Part shown: positions 47,601-50,842 of the stretch, piece after piece | Layout of the letters: every line of letters starts with the position of its first letter | Position numbering within the stretch: position 1 is the stretch's first letter | Assembly (NCBI GenBank): GCA_963971305.1 | Contig: OZ020303.1 | Coordinates: 62,310,867-62,374,866, forward strand | Origin: Arcuatula senhousia | Lineage: Eukaryota > Mollusca > Bivalvia > Mytilida > Mytilidae | Direction of reading: 5' to 3' | Length of the DNA: 64,000 nucleotides | The notes under the pieces: model-generated | The model's database searches: none | Told to the model about the DNA's origin: nothing | What the model saw: only the letters and a program-made list of their open reading frames with translations | Program-made: the position numbers and the translations under genes

Positions 47601-49629
47601 ATTTGTAGCCAGTTAAAATTTCAGTTCATGGTGTTACTCTTTATTTGGATTTAATTCCAATAAGATCCACGCCCCCACGACAGATTTATGGTAGCATTTT
47701 AGATTTATTGTCATAAAGACAAGTAAATTAAAGGATTCAATTCTTTTGCCCCCCTCTTATCTAAGATTTAAAACTGACAAAGGATCAATATCTTACTATT
47801 AGTAAATTCCTATGAAATGAAAATTATTTGATATCCAACTGATAAGTTGTAGTAAGGGTTGAAAATGCCAGACCTACCAGATCTTTTAAACTAAAAAATT
47901 TAATTTCACTTTCAAAAGTAAAAAAATACAATTTCTACATTCTTAATGTGCATGAAAAAATAGACCATGAAAAAAAAGAAGAATAATATATATATTTATT
48001 TTCTGGGCCTAAGCCCTTTATATAATACATGTACTAGTATGTAGTAAAGTATTTTTAGTTAAAAAAAGGTTGTGCAACAATCCAAAGGCATGGTCAAGCA
48101 TTAATTTGAACTGCAACTAGATGCTGCAATGTACATGTCCAAAACCATTAAAAAATCCTTCAGAAAATACATGTATCGCAAAAATGTGCATATACAAATG
48201 TACATATATGTTAAAGTACATGTACTTGTATAACAAAATGTATATTGTGATAAAGTTTACATCCCTGTACAATCCTCAAATGCAAGATGACGCCCTGTTA
48301 ATCATGGTGAATAATAATTATATAATCTTTTTGTTTTATTTAATTTCCTTCAATAATAATAGAATGTTCATGTAAACCAAATAGTCTTTATGAATCATAT
48401 TCATGTACATGTACAAAAATGTATCCCAACCCCCCTTTTTAAAGAAAATAATATTCAATGTGCTTATAGCGAGCATAGCTCGCAAGCGGGCACTTCGTGC
48501 CCGCTCGAGCGGAGAGCTCTACGGTATTTGTTTCCGCGAGACATTTGCTAATGCTGATTTAGATTTTTTATGGTCCGGAAAGGGTTATTATTTTTACAGG
48601 GCCGGAGTGAATGTTAAAATAATTTATAAGAAAAGAAATAATGCTTAAAAAAATAATAAATTGCGCTTTTTACAAGAAAATGATATTCTTAAAATAATAA
48701 ATACACATAAGCTGCTCGTTTCGTCTTGGTTATATGCACGTACGAAACTAACGTGTATCGAAGCTTAATCGCCCCATACCATCTCGCCCCAAAATAAGCA
48801 AATGGAAATATTGGAAATTAAATGATAGCGATAGCCCTGATTGCGACATTTAGAACAAAAAACGTAGTCCCTTTTAGCTATGCTCGCATTTAGGCAATGC
48901 CTACTCCATATTATGTCCTTTTATCAGGATTTAAAAGATGATGGTACAATGAATGTATGAAACATTTTAAAACATGCAAATAAGCCAATGTGTATTGCCT
49001 TTTCACAAGACAATATTTGTCATTCATGACATGACACATAATTTACAGGTAAAAACAACTTCTTTGTCATAAAACTATAAATAATAGGACTAATTGTTGT
49101 CATAATTATTATTTTCAATGGTTTCAGCCCATTACCCTTTCTATTTGGGGTGTTTATTTTGATACAGGTGTGATCCAGGTAAAAATAGCCTAGTTTCACT
49201 TTCTGTCATTCAATACACATCACTTTACAGGTGTGTCAATCAATTCGCCGGTAAACATCAAAATAGTAAATAATACAAGTAAATCTTACCTATATTTACA
49301 ATCCTAATGCCTTCATCTCTCTCTAAAAACTCTAGAACACGGGTGACATTCTCTAATTTTTGGGTTCTAAAGTTGGGTCGTCTGTTTACATGCTTGAATT
49401 TTTTTCCTGACAGCACTTCAATTAACGCAACTAATCTTAATCCATCTGAAAGATCATGTTCTAGCTCAGCAATAGTTTTGTTGACAGTTTTAAGGTGCTC
49501 GTTTGCCCATCTTGTAAAGGTATTTTTCTGGATAACTTTCCATTGGGCATCGTCCGCAAGATCTCTCTCCGTCATCGGCATCTCTTCGTCCTCGTCCTCG
49601 TCGTAGTATTGTGCCTCGCTTTGAGCCAT
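507..49629 (-). CDS. FLN: filamin, N-terminal ~2,170 codons in 32 exons (3' end outside window)
   Basis: Filamins are cytoplasmic actin crosslinkers: two calponin-homology (CH) domains bind F-actin and a rod of ~95-residue Ig-like repeats bends, dimerises and docks integrins and signalling partners. Read from the sequence: CH1 at residues ~20-125 ([26 protein letters not shown]), CH2 at ~145-250 ([23 protein letters not shown]), the linker [18 protein letters not shown] at ~260-280, then repeated YGPGL...FTVET, DGT and SPF motifs out to residue 2170. I assembled exons 1-32 by hand: all introns are GT-AG, every junction is in frame, and the exons sum to 6,511 nt. By order, repeats match vertebrate 1-6, six copies of an 8-like module, 9, 11-15, a hinge, 16 and part of 17. 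I find no match to vertebrate repeats 7 and 10. The remaining C-terminal repeats lie beyond position 1. The family call is secure; optional use of the micro-exons and array exons is inference. Confidence 0.97.
636..2187 (-). other. filamin intron 31 (1.55 kb)
   Basis: Holds the TACAC-ended palindrome-filled element at 921-1277. The remainder is AT-rich and unrecognised. Confidence 0.7.
921..1277. mobile_element. MITE-like element with CACATGTG-rich interior
   Basis: The left end CACCGGTAAAAATGCCACGC and the right end (reverse complement) CACTGCAAAAAATGCCACAC form imperfect inverted termini, both flanked by TA. The interior is packed with CACATGTG, CATATGTG and GCATGTG words, nearly all self-complementary. 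Terminal AAAAATG and TA flanks resemble the element at 50550-50840. It has no coding capacity. Confidence 0.7.
2188..2328 (-). CDS. FLN: filamin exon 31: repeat 16
   Basis: 141 bp, phase 1-1, residues 2081-2127: [48 protein letters not shown]. It is strongly similar to vertebrate repeat 16 ([40 protein letters not shown]). The acceptor is ttgtag and the donor gtaagt. Confidence 0.96.
2811..2934 (-). CDS. FLN: filamin exon 30: hinge to start of repeat 16
   Basis: 124 bp, residues 2040-2080: [40 protein letters not shown]. The final [13 protein letters not shown] aligns with RPFNLVIPFAV of vertebrate repeat 16. The first half is lineage-specific hinge. Phase 0 in, 1 out; acceptor ctttag, donor gtaggg. 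The following intron is 482 bp (2329-2810). Confidence 0.9.
3972..4013 (-). CDS. FLN: filamin exon 29: 42-bp hinge micro-exon
   Basis: 42 bp, phase 0-0, encoding [14 protein letters not shown] (residues 2026-2039), an acidic tyrosine-containing peptide in the hinge. Acceptor gttttag and donor gtaagc are good. Like exon 28 it can be included or skipped without changing frame. The following intron (2935-3971, 1.04 kb) is featureless. Confidence 0.7.
4014..9572 (-). other. filamin intron 28 (5.6 kb), hinge region
   Basis: AT-rich intron between the two hinge micro-exons. It carries a GCCCCATCT/GGGCATTATG dispersed repeat at about 4783-4889. No other coding or structural signal was recognised. 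Additional micro-exons cannot be excluded without transcripts. Confidence 0.6.
4783..4889. repeat. GCCCCATCT / GGGCATTATG dispersed repeat, copy 1
   Basis: TTTTTATGCCCCATCTAAGT ... CGGGGCATTATGTCTTTTGG. The ends are roughly inverted, with GTCCGTCTGTC inside. Related copies occur at 36421-36524 and 40356-40490 in the opposite orientation, with a possible partial copy at 63706-63775. Confidence 0.6.
9573..9611 (-). CDS. FLN: filamin exon 28: 39-bp hinge micro-exon (probable cassette)
   Basis: 39 bp, phase 0-0, encoding [13 protein letters not shown] (residues 2013-2025). It is preceded by the polypyrimidine acceptor tttccctcctaag and followed by gtaagg. It lies where vertebrate filamins have hinge 1, between repeats 15 and 16. 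The peptide has no vertebrate counterpart that I recognise. Skipping it keeps frame. Support is splice signals, frame and position only. Confidence 0.6.
9612..12787 (-). other. filamin intron 27 (3.2 kb), hinge region
   Basis: Between repeat 15 and micro-exon 28. AT-rich; no exon-like segment recognised, although further micro-exons would be hard to see by eye. It holds a short hairpin GATTTTCACTCCGTGAAATC at about 10042-10061, which resembles a sequence near 45800. Confidence 0.55.
12788..13035 (-). CDS. FLN: filamin exon 27: repeat 15
   Basis: 248 bp, residues 1930-2012: [88 protein letters not shown] and DIVEN-DGTF match vertebrate repeat 15, the last repeat before hinge 1. The usual SPF near the end is replaced by GGE. 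Phase 1 in, 0 out; acceptor ttgcag, donor gtaggc. Confidence 0.95.
13397..13586 (-). CDS. FLN: filamin exon 26: repeat 14, second half
   Basis: 190 bp, residues 1867-1929: [70 protein letters not shown] opens repeat 15, as in vertebrates. The acceptor is ttccag before AGACCT. An alternative AG two bases downstream would break frame. Donor gtgagc. The following intron (13036-13396, 361 bp) shows nothing. Confidence 0.95.
13740..13940. repeat. dispersed repeat relic with GACAGACAG core
   Basis: Contains AAGTTTCATCAACATCTACC, TAGCAGTTTATGAGAAG and GACAGACAGAAAGACAGG. This combination resembles dispersed repeats I recall from mollusc genomes. The boundaries are not visible. Confidence 0.35.
14345..14470. 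repeat. SINE-like relic, copy A
   Basis: GTTAGGGTTTAACACCCTTT followed by TCAACCAATTTTGGTCTCAC and GGCTAGTCAGTTATAAAAG matches the copy at 41626-41790 in word order. Confidence 0.5.
15190..15300. repeat. SINE-like relic, copy B
   Basis: GGAGGTTAGTTTGAATGGTG then GAGGAAATAATAGTACCCAA and ACTCGGCCACCTAA match the middle and end of the same dispersed repeat. The head is degraded. Confidence 0.45.
15396..15549 (-). CDS. FLN: filamin exon 25: start of repeat 14
   Basis: 154 bp, residues 1815-1866: [51 protein letters not shown]. It matches vertebrate repeat 14 (HDASKVKASGPGL...VPASLPVEFTID). Acceptor tttcag, donor gtaggt. The following intron (13587-15395, 1.8 kb) carries two SINE-like relics at 15190-15300 and 14345-14470, plus a GACAGACAG-containing repeat relic at about 13740-13940. 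Confidence 0.95.
15762..15885 (-). CDS. FLN: filamin exon 24: repeat 13, second half
   Basis: 124 bp, residues 1774-1814: [40 protein letters not shown]. Enters in phase 1 and leaves in phase 2 after AG, completed as AGT (Ser) by exon 25 to give the [13 protein letters not shown] strand. The donor reads AAG-gtttgt, the weakest in the gene, but frame and homology on both sides support it. Following intron 212 bp. Confidence 0.94.
16241..16414 (-). CDS. FLN: filamin exon 23: repeat 13, first half
   Basis: 174 bp, phase 1-1, residues 1716-1773: [59 protein letters not shown] matches vertebrate repeat 13. Acceptor cttatag, donor gtatac. The following intron (15886-16240, 355 bp) shows nothing. 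Confidence 0.95.
16672..16995 (-). CDS. FLN: filamin exon 22: end of repeat 11, repeat 12
   Basis: 324 bp, phase 1-1, residues 1608-1715: [15 protein letters not shown] closes repeat 11. [60 protein letters not shown] and [10 protein letters not shown] give almost all of repeat 12. GAG-GGLGLA-GP is typical of even-numbered partner repeats. Acceptor ttgcag, donor gtacaa. The following intron is 257 bp. Confidence 0.96.
17440..17613 (-). CDS. FLN: filamin exon 21: repeat 11-like, central part
   Basis: 174 bp, phase 1-1, residues 1550-1607: [56 protein letters not shown]. The motifs TEFTVDA.S, A.V.NPSG and GTYRV.YT..EEG identify vertebrate repeat 11. Acceptor taacag, donor gtaagg. The following intron (16996-17439, 444 bp) shows nothing. 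Confidence 0.95.
17614..19193 (-). other. filamin intron 20 (1.58 kb)
   Basis: AT-rich sequence with no exon-like segment or repeat that I recognise. This is where a repeat-10-like exon would be expected from the vertebrate order. I looked for YGPGL, FTV, DGT and SPF signatures on the minus strand here and saw none. Confidence 0.6.
19194..19775 (-). CDS. FLN: filamin exon 20: array module 6, a 9-like repeat, start of an 11-like repeat
   Basis: The largest exon (582 bp, phase 1-1), residues 1356-1549. First comes another array module: [60 protein letters not shown]. Next is a complete repeat: [73 protein letters not shown]. It ends [16 protein letters not shown], matching the start of vertebrate repeat 11. 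Direct passage from the 9-like to the 11-like repeat suggests repeat 10 is absent. Acceptor gcttag; donor GCGG-gtaatg. Confidence 0.95.
20049..20333 (-). CDS. FLN: filamin exon 19: tandem array module 5
   Basis: 285 bp, phase 1-1, residues 1261-1355: [80 protein letters not shown]. It is the closest relative of exon 18, either a recent duplicate or a product of gene conversion. It carries a cysteine in the strand preceding the PxSPF motif where its neighbours have Phe or Tyr. Acceptor taatag, donor gtaagt. The following intron is 273 bp. Confidence 0.95.
21139..21423 (-). CDS. FLN: filamin exon 18: tandem array module 4
   Basis: 285 bp, phase 1-1, residues 1166-1260: [80 protein letters not shown]. 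Nearly identical to exon 19: over about 130 nt at its start I count four differences. Acceptor aaacag, donor gtaagt. The following intron is 805 bp (20334-21138); it shares a 17-bp word with the preceding intron and is otherwise featureless. Confidence 0.95.
22157..22441 (-). CDS. FLN: filamin exon 17: tandem array module 3
   Basis: 285 bp, phase 1-1, residues 1071-1165: [87 protein letters not shown]. Acceptor taatag, donor gtgagt. The following intron (21424-22156, 733 bp) contains TTGTTAATGAAAAAGAG, also found in the next intron, showing that flanking intron was duplicated with the exon. Confidence 0.94.
22745..23029 (-). CDS. FLN: filamin exon 16: tandem array module 2
   Basis: 285 bp, phase 1-1, residues 976-1070: [86 protein letters not shown]. 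It shares the GAGK.DGPAKV and VPKSPF blocks with its neighbours. Acceptor tctgtag, donor gtaagt. The intron to exon 17 is only 303 bp (22442-22744) and featureless. Confidence 0.94.
23916..24203 (-). CDS. FLN: filamin exon 15: tandem array module 1
   Basis: 288 bp, phase 1-1, residues 880-975. Sequence: [72 protein letters not shown], ending with strand A of the next module ([11 protein letters not shown]). It is three bases longer than its neighbours and the most diverged array member (ESLETFKGQ where others have ETPxGxVGQ). Acceptor ccttag, donor gtaagt. The following intron is 886 bp (23030-23915), AT-rich, with nothing recognisable. Confidence 0.93.
24442..24666 (-). CDS. FLN: filamin exon 14: end of repeat 6 and strand A of the first array module
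   Basis: Codes residues 805-879, phase 1-1: [40 protein letters not shown], then [16 protein letters not shown] closes repeat 6. The last residues, [13 protein letters not shown], are the first strand of the next Ig module, as in vertebrate repeat 8 (LDLSKIKVSGL). The exon ends ...ACT-C at gtaagt, the same phase and base as all array exons. The 238-bp intron to exon 15 is featureless. Confidence 0.94.
24999..25119 (-). CDS. FLN: filamin exon 13: first half of repeat 6
   Basis: Codes residues 765-804: [20 protein letters not shown], then [28 protein letters not shown] and TYF.VDC are signatures of vertebrate repeat 6. Phase 0 in, phase 1 out; donor gtaagt. The following intron (24667-24998, 332 bp) shows nothing. 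Confidence 0.94.
25451..25708 (-). CDS. FLN: filamin exon 12: repeat 5
   Basis: Codes residues 679-764, phase 0-0, and holds nearly all of repeat 5: [67 protein letters not shown]. The VNK-AEFTVDA-GGKAPL pattern and PKK..KHT match vertebrate repeat 5. Acceptor tttcag; the donor is read as AGG-gtatgt. The following intron (25120-25450, 331 bp) shows nothing. Confidence 0.95.
26046..26150 (-). pseudogene. relic of filamin exon 11 inside the next intron
   Basis: The plus-strand block at 26111-26142 (GTGTACAACATATTCTACTG followed by GTGATGTTGGGT) matches exon 11 at 26304-26335 with only a few changes. The flanking CAGGAGCAATCTGAGCC matches CAGGTGAAATCTGGGCC at 26246-26262. Read on the minus strand it gives [13 protein letters not shown] and later VPESS, then a TAA stop, so it is a duplicated exon fragment that no longer codes. 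No intact splice sites or frame remain. The adjacent GCTGGTTACAGACAC near 26018 also matches exon 10 exactly over 15 bases, so the relic may be composite. Confidence 0.75.
26220..26413 (-). CDS. FLN: filamin exon 11: second half of repeat 4
   Basis: Codes residues 614-678: [20 protein letters not shown], then [19 protein letters not shown] and [12 protein letters not shown]. It aligns with vertebrate repeat 4 ([20 protein letters not shown]). Phase 1 in, 0 out; acceptor tttcag, donor gtaact. The following intron (25709-26219, 511 bp) contains a decayed copy of part of this exon at 26046-26150. Confidence 0.95.
26916..27179 (-). CDS. FLN: filamin exon 10: end of repeat 3, start of repeat 4
   Basis: Codes residues 526-613, phase 1-1: [19 protein letters not shown], then [15 protein letters not shown] closes repeat 3. 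[18 protein letters not shown] and [15 protein letters not shown] begin repeat 4. Acceptor tttaag, donor gtatgt. The following intron (26414-26915, 502 bp) shows nothing. Confidence 0.95.
27548..27685 (-). CDS. FLN: filamin exon 9: first half of repeat 3
   Basis: Codes residues 480-525, phase 1-1: [20 protein letters not shown], then [28 protein letters not shown] matches the distinctive GRGLQPKGVRV of vertebrate repeat 3, which anchors the repeat numbering here. Acceptor tttcag, donor gtaatt. The following intron (27180-27547, 368 bp) shows nothing. Confidence 0.95.
28228..28440 (-). CDS. FLN: filamin exon 8: second half of repeat 2
   Basis: Codes residues 409-479, phase 1-1: [19 protein letters not shown], then [19 protein letters not shown] and [17 protein letters not shown], the final strands of repeat 2. 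The acceptor is ttatag and the donor gtatga. The following intron (27686-28227, 542 bp) shows nothing beyond AT-rich sequence. Confidence 0.94.
29671..29697 (-). CDS. FLN: filamin exon 7: 27-bp micro-exon in repeat 2 (probable cassette)
   Basis: A 27-bp segment flanked by a good acceptor (tttcctaatag) and donor (gtgagt), phase 1-1, adding nine residues (NSGAPIPKK with the split codon) between FEVFTK and AGKGNVDV of repeat 2. Skipping it also keeps frame. Without it the spacing matches the vertebrate repeat (FEIFTAGAGTGEVEV), so inclusion would lengthen a loop between strands. The call rests on splice signals, frame and composition, not on homology. The following intron (28441-29670, 1.2 kb) is AT-rich and otherwise featureless. 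Confidence 0.6.
30431..30593 (-). CDS. FLN: filamin exon 6: end of repeat 1, first half of repeat 2
   Basis: Codes residues 346-399: [19 protein letters not shown] closes repeat 1. [17 protein letters not shown] and [11 protein letters not shown] open repeat 2. Phase 0 in, phase 1 out; donor gtaagt. The next codon is completed either by the 27-bp micro-exon (AAT, Asn) or, if that is skipped, directly by exon 8 (AAA, Lys). The following intron (29698-30430, 733 bp) is AT-rich and shows nothing. Confidence 0.94.
31060..31137 (-). CDS. FLN: filamin exon 5: central strands of repeat 1
   Basis: A 78-bp, phase 0-0 exon coding residues 320-345: [19 protein letters not shown] then STEGEYK. It corresponds to the 'NNDKNRTFSVWYVPEVTG' region of vertebrate repeat 1. 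Acceptor tttcag, donor gtaaat. The following intron (30594-31059, 466 bp) shows nothing further. Confidence 0.93.
31708..31974 (-). CDS. FLN: filamin exon 4: end of CH2, neck, first half of repeat 1
   Basis: Codes residues 231-319, phase 0-0. It starts [16 protein letters not shown], the last helix of CH2. [18 protein letters not shown] follows, the near-invariant filamin neck. Repeat 1 then begins with [17 protein letters not shown] and [17 protein letters not shown]. Acceptor ttccag, donor gtaagt. The following intron (31138-31707, 570 bp) carries a short duplicated ACATGATACATGACAGT word near 31600-31637. Confidence 0.96.
32052..32115. repeat. 32-bp tandem duplication
   Basis: AACATTTGGAAGCCACTCTT + TAAAATCTAACA occurs twice in immediate succession with period 32 in filamin intron 3, with no visible differences in the shared part. 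Confidence 0.9.
32818..32915 (-). CDS. FLN: filamin exon 3: middle of CH2
   Basis: Codes residues 198-230: [13 protein letters not shown], then [13 protein letters not shown], the conserved second half of CH2 that precedes the last helix. Enters in phase 1, where the split codon gives Gly in PGLCPDW, and leaves in phase 0. Acceptor tttaag, donor gtaaaa. The following intron (31975-32817, 843 bp) contains a 32-bp tandem duplication at 32052-32115 and otherwise nothing I recognise. Confidence 0.95.
33041..33160. repeat. nested direct and inverted short repeats
   Basis: CATGAAGATGATAGCCGATC + GAAACCCTTG (33081-33110) is followed directly by CATGAAGATGAGAGATAGCC + GATCGTAACCCTTG (33111-33144). 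The preceding CCAAGGATCTCTCATCTTCA is the inverse of the second copy. TTCTAATGT flanks both sides, suggesting a small foldback insertion. Confidence 0.65.
33375..33626 (-). CDS. FLN: filamin exon 2: end of CH1, inter-CH linker, first half of CH2
   Basis: Codes residues 114-197, phase 1-1. Contains [14 protein letters not shown] and [13 protein letters not shown], the most conserved end of CH1 including an actin-binding segment. A Glu/Gly/Pro-rich linker ([12 protein letters not shown]) follows, then CH2 with [39 protein letters not shown]. The linker is where filamins differ most. Acceptor ctttacag, donor gtatgt. The following intron (32916-33374, 459 bp) holds a nested short repeat at 33041-33160. 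Confidence 0.96.
33832..33888. repeat. 57-bp palindrome, 28-bp perfect arms, 1-nt centre
   Basis: The left arm TCATTTAGTGTTATGATTTG + TATGTATT is the exact reverse complement of the right arm, with a single T at 33860 between them. Confidence 0.95.
36421..36524. repeat. GCCCCATCT / GGGCATTATG dispersed repeat, copy 2
   Basis: TCCAAAATACATTATGCCCC ... ATTTGGGACAGAAGG ... TTGTTGATGGGGCATATAAA. Opposite orientation to the copy at 4783-4889. Confidence 0.6.
38464..38691. mobile_element. 228-bp MITE-like element with GGCCAAA termini
   Basis: The left end GGCCAAACAAAAAAGTATGT + GTGTTTACTGTC and the right end (reverse complement) GGCCAAAAAAAAAAGTAGGT + GAGTTTACTGTC form ~32-bp terminal inverted repeats with four mismatches. 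It is flanked by CAA (38461-38463 and 38692-38694), a possible 3-bp target duplication. It is non-coding. Confidence 0.75.
40356..40490. repeat. GCCCCATCT / GGGCATTATG dispersed repeat, copy 3
   Basis: ACATGTCCAAAAGACATAAT + GGCCCATCTCCCAACATTTG, then a GACAGACAG stretch and TTTGTAGATTGGGCATAAAA. Same orientation as 36421-36524. Confidence 0.6.
41063..41256. mobile_element. CAGTGGCGGATCCAG-type MITE, copy 1
   Basis: Ends CAGGGGCGGATCCAG and, inverted, CAGTGGTGGATTCAAG. GGCACC occurs on both flanks, and the interior has G-runs and ATTGCTAAAAATGTCA. The same interior word occurs inverted in the copy at 47268-47433. Confidence 0.7.
41587..41609. repeat. GT microsatellite
   Basis: About eleven TG units, uninterrupted, immediately left of a SINE-like copy. 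Confidence 0.95.
41626..41790. repeat. SINE-like repeat, best copy
   Basis: TAGGTTTAATCCCCTTTTCA, then GGTCATACAAGGGCTGTCAG, TTTTGATGGTGCAGGAAACC and a tRNA-like tail GACCACTGTACCACTCAGGC. The order of blocks matches a dispersed SINE-like repeat I recall from bivalves; the tRNA relationship is inference. Confidence 0.5.
44689..44730. mobile_element. CAGTGGCGGATCCAG-type MITE, fragment
   Basis: Only the CAGTGGCGGATCCAG terminus and a short AT-rich stretch with GGGGC are visible. The other end was not found. Confidence 0.5.
47268..47433. mobile_element. CAGTGGCGGATCCAG-type MITE, copy 2
   Basis: Left end CAGTGGCAGATCCAGGGGGG; right end inverted CAGAGGTGGACCCATTC. The interior TGACATTTTTAGCAATTA is the inverse of the copy at 41063-41256, so this copy lies in the opposite orientation. 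Confidence 0.7.
48469..48530. repeat. GC-rich hairpin cluster
   Basis: GCGAGCATAGCTCGC is followed by AGCGGGCACTTCGTGCCCGC + T (9-bp perfect stem, TTC loop, 48485-48505) and CGAGCGGAGAGCTC, in an otherwise AT-rich intron. Confidence 0.85.
49290..49629 (-). CDS. FLN: filamin exon 1: N-terminal tail and most of CH1
   Basis: Codes residues 1-113. A very acidic N-terminus (EDEDEE at about residues 11-16) is followed by [20 protein letters not shown], which contains the first actin-binding segment of CH1, then [19 protein letters not shown] and [19 protein letters not shown]. The start is the first ATG of the homologous frame, with strong Kozak context. The exon ends in phase 1 at donor gtaaga. 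The next codon is completed as Asp, giving the conserved 'IVNID' strand. The acidic tail is longer than the short tail I recall for vertebrate filamins. Confidence 0.96.
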
Positions 49630-49800
49630 GGTTGGTTTATATTAGGAGATTTACGCTCTAGTGGTTTTAAAATGAATAATTTAAAAGTTGTTGTGGGCGC
49701 TGATTACGCTCCCTCTTGGTGGTCAGTTCACACTGATTACTTAATCTGTGATCTTCAAAACTGTTAATTGACCTAAGTAAACAAAATAGAAAGAAAACAT
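49630..49800 (-). promoter_or_regulatory. filamin 5' UTR / proximal promoter region
   Basis: The bases just before the ATG on the minus strand read AACCAACC-ATGG, a strong Kozak context (A at -3, G at +4), which supports this start. No in-frame upstream ATG competes in the adjacent bases. I see no convincing TATA box at a usual distance. The block CCACCAAGAGGGAG on the minus strand near 49712 is the most GC-rich part. The transcription start cannot be placed from sequence, and an upstream non-coding exon is possible. Confidence 0.45.
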
Positions 49801-50364
49801 CTGTATTGTTTTGAACTCAAGTGGTGTCAACCACTAATAATTTTGGTATGTGAAAACGTGAAAACATACTTATAAGTACAAGTCGTTAATTAACAAAATG
49901 TGTCAAAATTATTCCACTTATATCTTATATCATAACACAAATCAATTCATAAATCATAACTTCTTTAGGCTTTTATTTCAGTTTTTTTTTTCTTAAATTA
50001 AACACTCCTATTCTACAATCAACTTCAGACCAGAAAAAAAAACACATTTTATATAATTTTATATAAAAAAAGGACCAAACATGAAAACTAGGTGCAATAA
50101 ATCAAAAACCTGCCTCAAAATACAAAAAACCTTAACGTTAGACCTTTTTATTTCTGTATAACATTTTCTCAGGGGGAGAGGTGGGGTGTGAGGCATTGAA
50201 TGGCATGGGGATTGTAGAATACAGAATAATGCCCCCCCTCAAAAAAGAAATATAGAATAATGAATCAAACATGTTCAGCGTAGAGAAAAATGACCTTAGA
50301 AAAATAAAGAACAATGAGATAATGAGCATTGATGACCAAATAGAATAAAAGAAATACTATAGAG
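49801..50364. other. intergenic, nothing recognised
   Basis: AT-rich sequence upstream of the filamin 5' end. It includes a short G-rich block near 50173 (GGGGGAGAGGTGGGGTG) without a clear element structure. Confidence 0.5.
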
Positions 50365-50372
50365 CAAATAGC

Positions 50373-50485
50373 CACAGGCGTTTGGGTCCAGGATTTTATT
50401 TTATTATAGATAACGTGTATATGAAAATTTTCATCTCGTCTATATACTATTTCCACTAAATAAATCCTGGACCCAAACGCCTGTG
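50373..50485. mobile_element. 113-bp hAT-like MITE with perfect 8-bp target duplication
   Basis: Terminal inverted repeats CACAGGCGTTTGGGTCCAGG + ATTT are exact on both ends, and CAAATAGC flanks the element on each side (50365-50372, 50486-50493). The 8-bp duplication fits the hAT superfamily. There is no coding capacity, and the intact ends suggest a recent insertion. Confidence 0.9.
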
Positions 50486-50549
50486 CAAATAGCAAAAACA
50501 AATCAATTAAAGAACTAATCCTCCTGAAGATTGACTGGCCTGTGGCCTA

Positions 50550-50840
50550 CACTGTATGGTGTTTAGAATCTAAACACTTTTAAAACACTTTTAGCCCTAA
50601 ACATGTTTAGATTGTGTTTAAATCCTAAACACTTTCTAAATTAAACATGTAAAAGCTAAACATGTTTAGTTTTTAAACATGTTTCACTTCTTAAAAATAT
50701 CAATCTTAGAAATTTTCCTATACTATTTTCATTAATCTAAACACAATCCTAAACATGTTTAGATGCTAAACGTGTTAAAAATTCAACACAAATTTTGTGT
50801 TTAGGATTGTGTTTAGAATCTAAACACCATTTTTACAGTG
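50550..50840. mobile_element. MITE-like element with TAAACATGTTTA-rich interior
   Basis: Termini CACTGTATGGTGTTTAGAAT and (inverted) CACTGTAAAAATGGTGTTTA + GATTCTAAACAC pair with a small gap. TA flanks each side. The interior is built from CTAAACATGTTTAG and CTAAACAC words in both orientations. Confidence 0.75.
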
Positions 50841-50842
50841 TA

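Larger units (their letters stand above)
33627..49289 (-). other. filamin intron 1 (15.7 kb)
   Basis: Splits CH1 between exons 1 and 2. I find no filamin-like or other recognisable coding sequence in it. It holds the palindrome at 33832-33888, GCCCCAT-type repeats at 36421-36524 and 40356-40490, the element at 38464-38691, CAGTGGCGGATCCAG elements at 41063-41256, 44689-44730 and 47268-47433, a SINE-like copy at 41626-41790, a GT microsatellite and a hairpin cluster at 48469-48530. A long first intron is a usual place for enhancers or alternative promoters, but I see no direct evidence for one. Confidence 0.8.

Noticed and set aside
49705..49730. CTCF-like block CCACCAAGAGGGAG upstream of the start codon
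   Set aside because: It contains an extra base relative to the usual core, and one motif hit by eye is not evidence of binding.
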